Assembly (NCBI RefSeq): GCF_001854245.1
Contig: NZ_CP015381.1
Coordinates: forward strand, 3,507,001 to 3,571,000
DNA: 64,000 nucleotides
DNA from: Desulfococcus multivorans
GTDB lineage: Bacteria > Desulfobacterota > Desulfobacteria > Desulfobacterales > Desulfococcaceae
Direction: 5' to 3'
The first letter of the stretch is position 1. Every line of letters starts with the position of its first letter. Below, piece by piece: positions 7,982 to 17,485 of this stretch. The position numbers and the translations under genes are program-made. The notes under the pieces were generated by a model, which saw only the letters and a list, made by a program, of their open reading frames with translations, did not search any database and was not told the origin of the DNA.

Positions 7982-9493
7982 TCAGGCCGCCGAGGAAATG
8001 CCGGCCATCAACATGCCGATTCGATCCACCTTATGAGTGTCGGACGCCTCAAAGACGTCCATGATCCGGCCGCCGAACATGACGGCAATGCGGTCTGACA
8101 GGGCCAAAGCCTCGTTCAGGTCGCCGGTGATCAGCAGGATGCCCGCCCGGGTCCGGGCCTCCAGCAGGTGCCGCCAGACCGCCTCGGTGGCGGCCACATC
8201 AAGCCCCTGGGTCGGCTGTTCGGCCACGATGAGGCGCGGCTGCCGGTAAAACTCGCGGCCCAGCACCATCTTCTGGAGGTTGCCCCCGGAGAGTTGCCGG
8301 GCCAACGCAAAGATATTCGCCGGTCGGACCTGAAAGATCTTCAAGGTCTCCCGAGCCTTCCCCTCGGCTGCCTTGCCCAGCAGCCACGGCCCCCGACAGA
8401 AGCCATACCGGGTGGTCAGCAGGAAATTATCCCGCAGGTCGAGATCGGGGCAGGTGGCGATCCCCAGCCGGTCCTCCGGAATGTAGCCGAGGGGCGTTTC
8501 CGTTCGGCATCGCGCGAAGAAGCATCCCCATTCCCGGCCCATGATCTCGACCTCTCCCGCCTCGGGCGCCAGAAGACCGCAGATAATCTCGGCGAGCGCT
8601 TTCTGCCCGTTCCCGGCAACCCCGACGATCCCCAGAATCTCCCCCTGGAAGAGTTCCAGGTCGATGGCTTTGAGGGCCTTTGAGCACAGGTCCCGAATCT
8701 TCAGGACCCTTTCGCCGCACGGCACCGGATTTTTTTCGATCTGCAGCAGCACCTCCCGACCGACCATACGCCGGGCCAGTTCCCCCACCGAGGCGACATC
8801 CGCGACCGGCATGGTGTCGACGATCTCACCCTTCCGCAGTATGGCGATGTCGTCCGCTACGGCCATGACTTCGCTCAATTTGTGGCTGATAAAGACGACG
8901 GCCTTGCCCTGCCCCGCCATCCGGCGCATCGCTTTGAAGAGCTGCTCGGTCTCGAGGGGCGTCAGCACCGCCGTCGGTTCGTCGAGAATCAGAACCCGGC
9001 TCTGGCGGAGAAGGAGCTTCAGGATCTCGACCCGCTGCCGCTCACCCATGGAAAGCGTCGATATCCGTCGGGACGGATCGACGGCGAGCTGGTAGATCTC
9101 GGCCAACGCCGCGACCTTGTCCCGCATCTGCCGGGGATGGAGCCAGAAGCCGCCCTCCTGGCCCAGAAAAACGTTTTCGGCGACGGTCATCGCCTCCACC
9201 AGCGTGAAGTGCTGGTAGACCATCCCGATCCCGGCATCGATGGCGGTCCTGGCCGTCGACAGAACGGTCCGCCGGCCGTCGATGACGATATGACCTGTGT
9301 CGGGCTGAAGCCGACCCGCCAGGATGCGCATGAGGGTGCTCTTCCCGGCGCCGTTTTCACCCAGAAGCGCCATGATCCGACCGGCATGAATGTCGAGACT
9401 GATATCGTGGTTGGCACGGACCCGTCCGAAGGATCTGCCGATCCCCGCCAGGCGTACCAGCGGCAAAGGCGCATTTTTTTCGCATTCGGTCAT
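7982..9493 (-). CDS. BMP-type sugar/nucleoside ABC importer, double ATPase
   Basis: A 503-residue protein with two ABC ATPase domains, as in the RbsA/YufO class. Domain 1 has Walker A GENGAGKST, signature LSMGERQR and Walker B LILDEPTAVL. Domain 2 has a degenerate P-loop region (GVAGNGQKA), signature LSGGNLQK and an EQPTQGLD Walker B. It energises the two permeases at 10032-12019. The start at 9493 overlaps the gpt stop codon by four bases (ATGA); the longer upstream reading frame is a shadow inside gpt. One asymmetric, non-canonical P-loop is normal for this family. Confidence 0.93.
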   Translation of the reverse strand: MTECEKNAPLPLVRLAGIGRSFGRVRANHDISLDIHAGRIMALLGENGAGKSTLMRILAGRLQPDTGHIVIDGRRTVLSTARTAIDAGIGMVYQHFTLVEAMTVAENVFLGQEGGFWLHPRQMRDKVAALAEIYQLAVDPSRRISTLSMGERQRVEILKLLLRQSRVLILDEPTAVLTPLETEQLFKAMRRMAGQGKAVVFISHKLSEVMAVADDIAILRKGEIVDTMPVADVASVGELARRMVGREVLLQIEKNPVPCGERVLKIRDLCSKALKAIDLELFQGEILGIVGVAGNGQKALAEIICGLLAPEAGEVEIMGREWGCFFARCRTETPLGYIPEDRLGIATCPDLDLRDNFLLTTRYGFCRGPWLLGKAAEGKARETLKIFQVRPANIFALARQLSGGNLQKMVLGREFYRQPRLIVAEQPTQGLDVAATEAVWRHLLEARTRAGILLITGDLNEALALSDRIAVMFGGRIMDVFEASDTHKVDRIGMLMAGISSAA

Positions 9494-9984
9494 GACCGGT
9501 CCTGTTTCAGGCCTGCGATGGGGCGGATAAACTGAGATGACGCGTCCCACGGAAAGAGAATCCACGTCTCCTGGTCGACCTCGGTGATGAAGGAGTCCAC
9601 CAGGGGCCGACCGGCGGGCTTGGCATAGACGGTGGCGAAATGGGCGCGGGGAATCATCTCCCGAACCACGGCGGCGGTTTTTCCGGTGTCCACCAGATCG
9701 TCGACGATGAGCCAGCCCTCGCCCTGATCGGCCACAGGCTTGATCACCTGGATCTTCCCCTGGTTCTGCCAGGTGTAGCTGGAAACGCATACCGTATCCA
9801 CCCGATGGATATCCAACTCCCGCGCGATGATGGCCGCCGGCACGAGCCCGCCCCGGGTGACGGCGATAATGCCCCGCCATTCACCGATCTCGAGAAGACG
9901 CCGCGCGAGAGTCCGGGTATCCCGTTGCAGCTGCTCCCATGAAATGGGATATGTTTTTCGATAACGTCTATCCAAATCAGACAT
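9490..9984 (-). CDS. gpt: Xanthine/guanine phosphoribosyltransferase
   Basis: A 164-residue type I phosphoribosyltransferase, very like Escherichia coli Gpt. The PRPP-binding loop is VDDLVDTGKTA, preceded by IIAVTRGGLVPA and HRVDTVCVSSY, and followed by FATVYAKPAGRPLVD and a late WILFPWD. It converts xanthine or guanine (and possibly hypoxanthine) plus PRPP to the nucleotide at the membrane's inner face. It sits inside the ABC importer operon, between the second permease and the ATPase and overlapping the ATPase start, which points to purine-base uptake coupled to salvage. Confidence 0.93.
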   Translation of the reverse strand: MSDLDRRYRKTYPISWEQLQRDTRTLARRLLEIGEWRGIIAVTRGGLVPAAIIARELDIHRVDTVCVSSYTWQNQGKIQVIKPVADQGEGWLIVDDLVDTGKTAAVVREMIPRAHFATVYAKPAGRPLVDSFITEVDQETWILFPWDASSQFIRPIAGLKQDRS

Positions 9985-10031
9985 CCGGTCATTCTCCTTG
10001 AAAGGGTCTCGCTTTTACGTCACCCCGGATT

Positions 10032-10955
10032 TTACTCTGCCGGCTCGGTATTGACGCCCAGAAAGGCCGGCGCCCGATCGCCCCGCCCCCGCCAGGACGA
10101 AAAAACGAGAACCAGGACGGTAAGTGCATAAGGCAGCATGAGCAACAGGGAGGAGGGAATATGGGTTCCTGTCGCCTGAAGCCGGAACTGGAAAGCCATC
10201 ACCCCCCCGAAGAAATAGGCACCCAGCACCGCCCGCCCGGGATGCCAGAAGGCGAAGATGACCAGGGCCACGGCGATCCAGCCCCTGCCGGCGGAAAGAC
10301 CGCTGGTCCACAGATGGGTGTAGGCCAGGGAGAGATACGCGCCACCCAGACCGCACAAGAACCCTCCCACCAGCACGCCGGCCCAGCGGAAGGCGGACAC
10401 GTTGAGTCCGGCGGCGGCGGCCGCGTGGGGATATTCTCCCACGGAACGCAGTCTGAGTCCCCACCGGGTGTTCCTGAAAAACAACCACATCAGCGGCGGG
10501 ACGGCGTAGGAGACATAGACGAGAGGGTCCTGCCGGAACAGGATCGCCCCCACCGCAGGGATCTCGGACAGCCCGGGAATCGGAACCGGAACGAATCCCG
10601 GCGCGCTCTGGCCGATGAAGGGGGTTCCCAGATAGTCGGCGAGCCCGATGCCGAGGATGGTGAGGGCCAGTCCGGAGACCACCTGATTCCCGCTGAACGC
10701 GATGCAGACCAAGCCGTGAATGCCCGCCAGACCGGCGCCGAAAAAACCGCCGGCCGCAAACCCCAGTACGGGGCTCCCGCTCCACATCGACGTCAGAAAT
10801 CCCGCCAGCGCGCCCGCGAGCATCACGCCTTCGACCCCTAAGTTAAGAACGCCGGCGCGCTCCGTAAAGATCTCTCCCAGGGTGGCGAACAGGATGGGCG
10901 TCCCCGACTGAACCGCAGCCGCCAGAAGCGGCACCAGCATGTCCCACCACGTCAT
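10032..10955 (-). CDS. Nucleoside/purine ABC importer permease (second)
   Basis: About 307 residues, polytopic, of the BPD_transp_2 family used by BMP-type importers. The N-terminus MTWWDMLVPL leads to the conserved ERAGVLNLGVEGVML segment. Later segments include AFSGNQVVSGLALTI and GLSAGRGWIAVALVIF, both typical of the YufQ-like permease. The start at 10955 gives a 4-base overlap with the preceding permease; the longer reading frame upstream is a shadow inside that gene. It pairs with the 355-residue permease to form the channel. Confidence 0.92.
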   Translation of the reverse strand: MTWWDMLVPLLAAAVQSGTPILFATLGEIFTERAGVLNLGVEGVMLAGALAGFLTSMWSGSPVLGFAAGGFFGAGLAGIHGLVCIAFSGNQVVSGLALTILGIGLADYLGTPFIGQSAPGFVPVPIPGLSEIPAVGAILFRQDPLVYVSYAVPPLMWLFFRNTRWGLRLRSVGEYPHAAAAAGLNVSAFRWAGVLVGGFLCGLGGAYLSLAYTHLWTSGLSAGRGWIAVALVIFAFWHPGRAVLGAYFFGGVMAFQFRLQATGTHIPSSLLLMLPYALTVLVLVFSSWRGRGDRAPAFLGVNTEPAE

Positions 10956-12019
10956 GACGGCCGCCTTGGGGTAAAACGATAACGGATAAAAAACGACGAC
11001 GCCAGAACCGACAGAAGGATCAGTCCCTCCAGGATCTCCCCGAAGGCGGCGGGAACCTGGATCTCCAGCTGGAGATTCTCGCCCCCCACGCGCAGCCCGG
11101 CCAGGAGGAATGCGGCGATGCCGATGTAGAGCGGGTTGAGCCGCGCCAGCCACGCCACCACGATGGCGGTGTAGCCGTATCCGACCATGATGCTGGGCTG
11201 AAGCCGGTTGAGGGTGACGGAAGCCTCGATGAATCCCGCCCAACCGGCCAGCCCGCCGCTCAGGACCATCACCAGAACCACCAGGTTTTCATAGGGTAGG
11301 CGGGCATACCGGGCCGCCTGAAGGCTCTCCCCGCCGGCCTTCAGTTCGAAGCCGAGCCGGGTGTGGCGGAAAAAGATCCAGATGATAAGACCCGAGACGA
11401 CGCAGAGCAGAAGCCCCCAATTGAGGTTGGTTCCGCCGATCCTGCCCACGACGGCGCTCTCCGGAAACGTGGGGGTCATGGGGAAACCGAAGCTCGCCGG
11501 GTCTTTCCAGCGGCCGTAGACGAGGTAATCGAGGAAGAAGACGGCGATGTAATTCATCATGAGGGTGACGATGATTTCGTTGGCGCGCATGCGCAGCTTC
11601 AGGAAAGCGGGAATCAGCCCCCAGAAGGCCCCGGCGGCGAAAGAGACCAGCATCATCAGCGGAATCAGCGTCCAACCGGGCAGGGCGGAAAACCGGTAGA
11701 CCGCCCATGCGGCGCCCACGGCTCCCAGGGCGAACTGCCCTTCGGCGCCGATGTTCCATATCTGGAGACGAAAGGCGACGGCGACCCCCAGGGAACAGAG
11801 GTAGATGGGAATCGCCTTTCCGACACAATCCTCCAGTGCCCAGCGGGAGCCGAAGGCCCCTTGAAGCAGCAGCCCCATACCCGAAAGCGGCGGTTTGCCC
11901 TGGATACTCAGCATGCCCATACCGATCCCCAGGGCAAAAAGCACCGCCCCCGATATGACGAGGCAGACGCCCCACCCCAAAGGCGCCTCCCTTTTAACGA
12001 TCCGAAACGGACTGTTCAT
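10952..12019 (-). CDS. Nucleoside/purine ABC importer permease (first)
   Basis: A 355-residue polytopic membrane protein of the YufP-like branch. Conserved features include FRLQIWNIGAEGQFALGA and LRMRANEIIVTLMMNYIA, then GLRVGGENLQLEIQVP near the end. It forms the heteromeric channel with the gene it overlaps downstream. It begins six bases after the stop of the binding-protein gene, so the two are almost certainly co-transcribed. Confidence 0.93.
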   Translation of the reverse strand: MNSPFRIVKREAPLGWGVCLVISGAVLFALGIGMGMLSIQGKPPLSGMGLLLQGAFGSRWALEDCVGKAIPIYLCSLGVAVAFRLQIWNIGAEGQFALGAVGAAWAVYRFSALPGWTLIPLMMLVSFAAGAFWGLIPAFLKLRMRANEIIVTLMMNYIAVFFLDYLVYGRWKDPASFGFPMTPTFPESAVVGRIGGTNLNWGLLLCVVSGLIIWIFFRHTRLGFELKAGGESLQAARYARLPYENLVVLVMVLSGGLAGWAGFIEASVTLNRLQPSIMVGYGYTAIVVAWLARLNPLYIGIAAFLLAGLRVGGENLQLEIQVPAAFGEILEGLILLSVLASSFFIRYRFTPRRPS

Positions 12020-12025
12020 GCGGTA

Positions 12026-13096
12026 TTATTGCGTCGAACCGACCACGCCCTCGACGAACCAGTCCATTCCCAGCAACTCGGCGTCCGTCATGGATTTCCC
12101 GGCGGGAATCCGAACGACGCCGCTCTGATCCCTCAGTTCGCCGGAGAAGGGTGCGAAGGTGCCGGCAATCAGCTCGGCCTTTACGGCCGCAACCCGTGCC
12201 CTGACCCTTTCCGGCACAACGTCGGCCATGGGACTGATATCGACGATGCCCTTGTCCATGCCGTACCAATAGGCACCGCTCTTCCAGGTTCCGTTTCTCA
12301 CCGCGTCCGTCATCTCCTTGTAGAAAGGCCCCCAGTTCCAGACGGCGGCCGTCAGATGCGCCTTGGGGGCGAAGGCGCTCATGTCGGTGTTGTACCCGAT
12401 GGCGTAAACGCCCCGCTCCTGGGCAGCCTCCTGGGGACCGGGAGAGTCCTGATGCTGGGCGATGACATCGGCCCCGGTGTCGAGGAGGCTCTTGGCCGCC
12501 TCCTTTTCGGTTGCCGGATCGTACCAGGTCTTGGTCCAGACCACGCGCACCACGGCATCGGGGTTGACGGCCCGGGCGCCAAGGGTAAAGGCGTTGATGC
12601 CGCGGATCACCTCGGGGATGGGAAAGGCGGCCACGTACCCCAGGGTATTGCTCCGGGTCATGCCGCCGGCCACCATGCCCGTCAGATACCGGGCCTGATA
12701 CATCCGGCCGAAATAATTGCCCATGTTGGCGGCGGCCTTGAATCCGGAGCAGTGCATGAACACGATATCGGGGAATTTTTGGGCCACCTTGAGCATGGGA
12801 TCCATATAACCGTAGCTGGTGGCGAAGATGAGATCGTAGCCCTTCCGGGCCATGTTGAGGATGACCCGCTCGGCATCCGGGCCTTCGGCAACCGCCTCCA
12901 CAAAAGCGGTGGTCACGCCGTCCTTGCCGTCTATGAATTTCCGGCCCATGTCGTGGGCATAGGAATAGCCCGCATCCCCTACGGGGGAGACATAAACGAA
13001 ACCGACCTTCATCTCTTTGTCGTCTTTGTCGGCGGACAACGCCGCCCCGCAGCACAACAGCACCGCCGCCGCCACCATGATTGCACGTTTCACCAT
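12026..13096 (-). CDS. BMP-family periplasmic binding protein
   Basis: About 356 residues. An N-terminal signal peptide (hydrophobic core IMVAAAVLLCCGAALSA) is followed by a Bmp/Med-type binding domain: KVGFVYVSPVGDAGYSYAHD, an FATSYGYMDP segment and GADVIAQHQDSPG. Homologues bind nucleosides or purine bases. The start at 13096 is supported by AAGGAGG about 12 bases upstream; the longer reading frame lacks a signal peptide at its N-terminus. It is the first gene of the importer operon and presumably sets its specificity. Confidence 0.92.
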   Translation of the reverse strand: MVKRAIMVAAAVLLCCGAALSADKDDKEMKVGFVYVSPVGDAGYSYAHDMGRKFIDGKDGVTTAFVEAVAEGPDAERVILNMARKGYDLIFATSYGYMDPMLKVAQKFPDIVFMHCSGFKAAANMGNYFGRMYQARYLTGMVAGGMTRSNTLGYVAAFPIPEVIRGINAFTLGARAVNPDAVVRVVWTKTWYDPATEKEAAKSLLDTGADVIAQHQDSPGPQEAAQERGVYAIGYNTDMSAFAPKAHLTAAVWNWGPFYKEMTDAVRNGTWKSGAYWYGMDKGIVDISPMADVVPERVRARVAAVKAELIAGTFAPFSGELRDQSGVVRIPAGKSMTDAELLGMDWFVEGVVGSTQ

Positions 13097-13188
13097 TGCT
13101 GTACCCCGCCTCCTTGAATCGATAGAAGAACAAACGCCGGCATGCATATTCCCGGACCCGGTCACGGCCGGCGACGATCTACGGTCTT

Positions 13189-13674
13189 TCAGCCACAGCA
13201 CTTCTTGTATTTCTTTCCGCTTCCGCAAGGGCACGGCGCATTCCGCCCCACCTTGGGGGAGGTGCGCACCACCTGTCGAATCGGGGGTGTCCCGGCGTCG
13301 AAAAAATACCATCGGCCGTCCTTTTTCTTGAACGTTGCCAGTTCGTGATGTTTTCTAGGCTTCCCTTTTTCCGTGTAATCCGCCTTGAACTCCACCGTTC
13401 CTTCCTCGTCATCGATGCCGCCGGCCTCGCAGTTCACGATCTCGAGTTTCCGCCATTCGGTGTTTCGGGACCATTTTTCCACTGTTTTCCGGCTGTCGGG
13501 TTCCTGCTGATCGGGATGGGTCGTGTCGACGATATAATCGACGATCTTCCCGGCATAGGCAGTGTAGCGGGACCGGAGGAGGGCCTCCGCGGTCTTCGCG
13601 GGTTGCGCGCCGGTGATCAGCGGTTCACAGCATTCGGTGTATGTCAGGCCTGATCCACAGGGGCATGATTCCAT
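13189..13674 (-). CDS. YchJ-family protein with two SEC-C-like motifs
   Basis: A 161-residue protein. It opens with [17 protein letters not shown] and ends with [17 protein letters not shown], two CxC...CC metal-binding SEC-C-type motifs, around a central NTF2-like domain that begins [13 protein letters not shown]. This is the normal YchJ architecture. The biochemical role of YchJ is not established. It is transcribed alone, upstream of the importer operon. Confidence 0.9.
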   Translation of the reverse strand: MESCPCGSGLTYTECCEPLITGAQPAKTAEALLRSRYTAYAGKIVDYIVDTTHPDQQEPDSRKTVEKWSRNTEWRKLEIVNCEAGGIDDEEGTVEFKADYTEKGKPRKHHELATFKKKDGRWYFFDAGTPPIRQVVRTSPKVGRNAPCPCGSGKKYKKCCG

Positions 13675-13910
13675 GGTCGACTCCTTTTCTGCTTTTCATC
13701 TCGGATGGATCCGGGGGCCTCGATCCCGCGGGGAGCGAAGACGCCCCGTTGGTTCTCATAACCGGCAAGGTTGTTGAAACTGACGGCCTATACCAATATC
13801 TCTTTCAAAAGTAAAGAAACGATCACCTGTACTTTTCCCGAGATGACCGCGCCAGGTAAAAGGAGGGCCTCTTCCAGGTCGGCGTATGTCAATGTCCGAC
13901 GCGCAGGGGG

Positions 13911-14735
13911 CTATTTGACGACGCGCAGCACCCCATCGGTGTTCCGAAGGGCGCGCCGGAGCGCCCGGATGACAACCTTCGCGGGCGCTTCATCAGGGGT
14001 GTCCGAACGGGCCCTGCAGTCATCCATGAGCGACGGGTTGCCCTGCCGCAGCCGAAATTCGTTCTGGATGTAGACGCCGATGGAGGGCATCAAGGTATCG
14101 AGACGCTTCTCGTCCATGTTGGCGATACGGGTTCGATCCCGGAAACTCAGCGCCGACAGAAGCACCGCCACCGCCTCGTCGACGGTCTTGGGAATCCGGA
14201 CGAATGCGTCCAGACGGACGTCCGCCCGCGTCGCGACGTCGCCGGGCCCCGACCGGTGATGCCGGGGGTCGATCATGAGCAGTTGATGGAGGGTCTCGAG
14301 AATGTCCGACGCTGTTCGATAGACCGCCGCGTCGGTCGTCTGGGACCCCGTGACGTTCAGCACGGCGATCCCCTTCTCCCGGATCCAGGCCTCGGCCTCC
14401 CGGGCCGCTTTGAAGGCCGGAATCCGATCCAGGTCCAGCACCTTTGCAGGCCGCCCGTATCGCTCCGCCAGCCGGAGATGGCGCGCGGCGCTTTCCGTCG
14501 CCGCCCCCCAGACGATGGCCAGCACACCGTCGGCGTTGGACACGTTCCGCGCCGCGGCCTGGTCGGCATCGGCGTCGATCAGCAGCGTCAACCGATAAGC
14601 CCTGACCAGAGCCTCGTCCTCCCCGTCGCGCCGCCGGGGCATCCACCCCCCGCAGTCGATCATGAATTTCTGGGCCGCGTCCAGTGCCGCGCGCTCCACC
14701 CCCGCCTCTCCGCCGGAAATCACCTTTCGAATCAT
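13911..14735 (-). CDS. cpYpsA (SLOG) protein with an extra C-terminal domain
   Basis: A 274-residue protein. Residues 1 to about 150 match the circularly permuted YpsA branch of the SLOG superfamily, often annotated as putative molybdenum carrier: VISGGEAGVERAALDAA, CGGWMPRRR, then GVLAIVWGAATESA. Residues about 165-274 (TVDEAVAVLLSALSFRDRT, then GVYIQNEFRLRQGNP) look like a separate small helical domain resembling DUF6794. SLOG proteins bind nucleotides or related ligands; the ligand here is unknown. Usual cpYpsA has GGQTG at the start; here it is GGEAG. Confidence 0.75.
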   Translation of the reverse strand: MIRKVISGGEAGVERAALDAAQKFMIDCGGWMPRRRDGEDEALVRAYRLTLLIDADADQAAARNVSNADGVLAIVWGAATESAARHLRLAERYGRPAKVLDLDRIPAFKAAREAEAWIREKGIAVLNVTGSQTTDAAVYRTASDILETLHQLLMIDPRHHRSGPGDVATRADVRLDAFVRIPKTVDEAVAVLLSALSFRDRTRIANMDEKRLDTLMPSIGVYIQNEFRLRQGNPSLMDDCRARSDTPDEAPAKVVIRALRRALRNTDGVLRVVK

Positions 14736-15131
14736 ACCGGATCGTCATCCCCCTGCATTGCCGGCCCCTCTTTTCGGAGCGGTCGCGGCCGTTGTCCCCA
14801 TCCTTCCCATGCCCGCCTTTCCACATTACCGTCTCAATTTAAGATGATTCAATTACAAAATCAATATATTGTTTCAAGCGCCCGCCCCGGGAACGGGAAG
14901 CGGCGCCGACGGTCGGTTTTCGGACTCCGGTGTTGCAATATCCCCCGATCCGTTGTATCTGGTGGCGTTACGTTCCGGCATTCAACTCGACGTTCAGAAG
15001 CCGGTCGACATCGGGTAATGCAAGGCAATGCAGAGAACCGCCCCTTACGAATGCATCCGCATCGAGCCCTTTGACGATGAACATCCCGGGCGGTCAACAG
15101 CCGAGGATCGCAGGCAATGAAGGAGATTGAC
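14736..15131. other. Divergent intergenic region upstream of hemL
   Basis: About 396 bases between the cpYpsA gene (minus) and hemL (plus). An AT-rich patch lies at roughly 14833-14880, unlike the surrounding GC-rich DNA, and is the likely promoter area for one or both genes, although no clean -35/-10 pair is visible. An ATG at 15117 lies in the hemL frame, but AAGGAG at 15120-15125 points to the ATG at 15132 as the real start. Confidence 0.5.
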
Positions 15132-16433
15132 ATGAACATAGACCACTCGTTGAAACTGTTTGAAGAAGCCCGGGAACTCATTCCCGGCGGGGTGAACAGC
15201 CCGGTCCGCGCTTGTCGGTCCGTGGGTTGCACCCCCCTGTTCATCGAACGGGCCCAGGGCAGCCGCATCTTCGACGTGGACGGCAACAGCTACATCGACT
15301 ACGTGGGATCGTGGGGACCCATGATTCTGGGGCACCGTCATCCCGAAGTGATCAAGCTGATCGAGTTCGAACTGACCCAGGGCACCAGCTTCGGTGCGCC
15401 CACGGTGCTGGAACTCCGGCTGGCCGAAATGGTGAAAGACGCCGTGCCGTCCATCGAGATGGTCCGCATGGTCAACTCCGGCACCGAAGCCACCATGAGC
15501 GCCGTCCGTCTCGCCCGGGCCTTTACAGGACGGGACGCCGTCGTCAAATTCGACGGCTGCTACCACGGGCACGCCGACTCCCTTCTGGTGGCGGCCGGCT
15601 CCGGCGTCGCCACCCTGGGCATTCCCGGCAGCCCGGGGATCCCCCAGGCCTTCGTCGCCCAGACGATCTCCCTGCCCTACAACGACATCGACGCCGTGAC
15701 CGCCTTGATGAACGCCCGGGGCGACGACATCGCCTGTATCATCGTGGAGCCGGTGGCCGGGAACATGGGGTGTGTACCCCCGGTGGACGGATTCCTCGAA
15801 ACCCTCCGGAAGGAAACGGAGAAGCACGGGACCGTTCTGGTTTTCGACGAGGTCATGACGGGGTTCCGCGTGGCCTACGGCGGGGCACAGGCGCTTTACG
15901 GCATCACCCCGGATCTGACCTGTCTCGCCAAGATCATCGGCGGCGGCCTGCCCGTGGGCGCCTATGGCGGACGCCGGGATATCATGGAACAGGTGGCCCC
16001 CGCAGGCCCCATGTACCAGGCCGGCACCCTCTCCGGCAACCCCCTGGCCATGGCCGCCGGCGTGGCCACCCTCAAACAGCTCCAGGAACCGGGCTTCTAC
16101 GACGCGCTGGATCAGAAATCCCGTCGGCTGGCCGTCGGGCTCGAAGGCGCCGCCGCTGTGGCCGGCATTCCGGTGACCTTCACCCGGGTGGGCTCCATGC
16201 TGGGCATGTTCTTCACCGACCGCCCGGTGACCCATTTCGAGGACGCCAAAACATCCGATCTCAAGATGTTCGCAGCCTACTATAACGCCATGCTCGAGCG
16301 GGGAATCTACCTGGCCCCGTCCCAGTTCGAGGCCGCCTTCGTCTCGGCGGCACACACCCGGGAGGATATCGACGAGACCGTCCGGGCGGCGGCCGAGGTG
16401 CTCAAGACCCTCGCCGCCGGATGTGAGTGCTAG
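15132..16433 (+). CDS. hemL: Glutamate-1-semialdehyde 2,1-aminomutase
   Basis: A 433-residue PLP enzyme that makes 5-aminolevulinate from glutamate-1-semialdehyde in the C5 route to haem, sirohaem and cobalamin. Diagnostic segments are [11 protein letters not shown] at the N-terminus, [37 protein letters not shown], and [17 protein letters not shown] carrying the PLP lysine. The start at 15132 is set by AAGGAG six bases upstream. The last four bases overlap the convergent sirtuin gene. Sirohaem demand for sulfite reductase makes this step important in a sulfate reducer. Confidence 0.97.
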   Translation: MNIDHSLKLFEEARELIPGGVNSPVRACRSVGCTPLFIERAQGSRIFDVDGNSYIDYVGSWGPMILGHRHPEVIKLIEFELTQGTSFGAPTVLELRLAEMVKDAVPSIEMVRMVNSGTEATMSAVRLARAFTGRDAVVKFDGCYHGHADSLLVAAGSGVATLGIPGSPGIPQAFVAQTISLPYNDIDAVTALMNARGDDIACIIVEPVAGNMGCVPPVDGFLETLRKETEKHGTVLVFDEVMTGFRVAYGGAQALYGITPDLTCLAKIIGGGLPVGAYGGRRDIMEQVAPAGPMYQAGTLSGNPLAMAAGVATLKQLQEPGFYDALDQKSRRLAVGLEGAAAVAGIPVTFTRVGSMLGMFFTDRPVTHFEDAKTSDLKMFAAYYNAMLERGIYLAPSQFEAAFVSAAHTREDIDETVRAAAEVLKTLAAGCEC

Positions 16434-17254
16434 GCCGCCTGGAAGAGCGCCAGGATCTCGGGAAGGATCTGCCCGCAGGTGCCGGTCACGGCGAACCCCC
16501 CCTGGCGGACGGCCAGGGCGGCGAAGGGGTTGCGGTCGGTGTTGACGTCGACGATGACCGCCTTGTAACGGCGGGAGACCTCCCAGGCCACCTTGTTGGG
16601 CAGGTTGGTGGTGCCGGAGGTGCCCGCGACGATGAGGAGATCCGTTTCCCGGGCGGCCGCGAGCGTTGTGGTCAACCGGTAGAACGGCTCGTCGTAGACC
16701 TCGTCGAACCAGAGTACGTGGGGTCTTAAAAGCCCTCCGCAGCGGGGGCAGCGGAGAAGTTCCGCCTCCCCGGAGGAAATCTCCCGGTCCCGGGGCCAAT
16801 CGTCAAAGGCCGCCGGCACCGGCGTCAAAGCCGCAGAGCATGCCTCGGCGCAGCGCATCAGAAAGATGTTGCCGTGGATTTCGAAGGTCCGCTCCGGCGT
16901 GCTGCCGGCCCGCAGGTGGAGATTGTCGACATTCTGGGTGACCAGTCGGAAACGATCGCCGAAGAGGCGCTCCATCCCGGCCACCGCGCGATGCCCGGGG
17001 TTGGGCTCGGCGCGGGCGCAGACCGAACGGCGGTAAAGATACCAGTTCCAGACCGCCAGGGGTGCTTTCAGAAACATGCGTTGGGTCGCCATCTCCTGGG
17101 GACGGTAGGCCTCGGATCCGATGGTCCAGTAGCCTTCGGGACCCCGGAAGGTGGGAATGCCGCTTTCGGCCGAGATGCCCGCGCCGGTGAGGACGGTAAT
17201 CCGCTGTTGAGAAGTGACGAATGCTTTCAAGAGGTTTTCGAGGGAGGTTTCCAT
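16430..17254 (-). CDS. cobB: SIR2-family NAD-dependent protein deacylase
   Basis: A 274-residue sirtuin. It shows [15 protein letters not shown] (NAD site), [13 protein letters not shown], the catalytic His in EIHGNIF, and two zinc Cys pairs (CAEAC and CPRCGG). Later come [13 protein letters not shown] and VDVNTDRNP. It removes acyl groups from protein lysines using NAD+. The start at 17254 is preferred because it begins just before the helix preceding the NAD site; the reading frame extends 27 codons further upstream. The deacylation preference cannot be read from the sequence. Confidence 0.92.
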   Translation of the reverse strand: METSLENLLKAFVTSQQRITVLTGAGISAESGIPTFRGPEGYWTIGSEAYRPQEMATQRMFLKAPLAVWNWYLYRRSVCARAEPNPGHRAVAGMERLFGDRFRLVTQNVDNLHLRAGSTPERTFEIHGNIFLMRCAEACSAALTPVPAAFDDWPRDREISSGEAELLRCPRCGGLLRPHVLWFDEVYDEPFYRLTTTLAAARETDLLIVAGTSGTTNLPNKVAWEVSRRYKAVIVDVNTDRNPFAALAVRQGGFAVTGTCGQILPEILALFQAA

Positions 17255-17485
17255 GGAATGCGTCTCCGATGAGCGTGGTGTTGTCGTCTGCCGCCCGGCG
17301 CCGGGAGATGCTTCCCTGCGAAAGGCCGTTGCCAAATCCGATGCCTGCCGTTGACCCCGCGCGACCTTCCTTCAGCCGGCGGCGGTCGGGGAGGCAGGCC
17401 GCCCCCTGACGCCGCCGTCTGCATGCGGAACGGCGCCGCCCGAACCTGAACCCGGACTATCAGAAAACAAAGGAAGTGACAAGCC

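Noticed and set aside
11363-13117. 584-codon frame on the plus strand over the importer genes
   Set aside because: It lies wholly opposite well-supported permease and binding-protein genes; the composition is that of a shadow frame.
16430-16433. Truncated hemL or sirtuin because their ends overlap
   Set aside because: Both proteins are full length; the four shared bases are a normal convergent stop-codon overlap.
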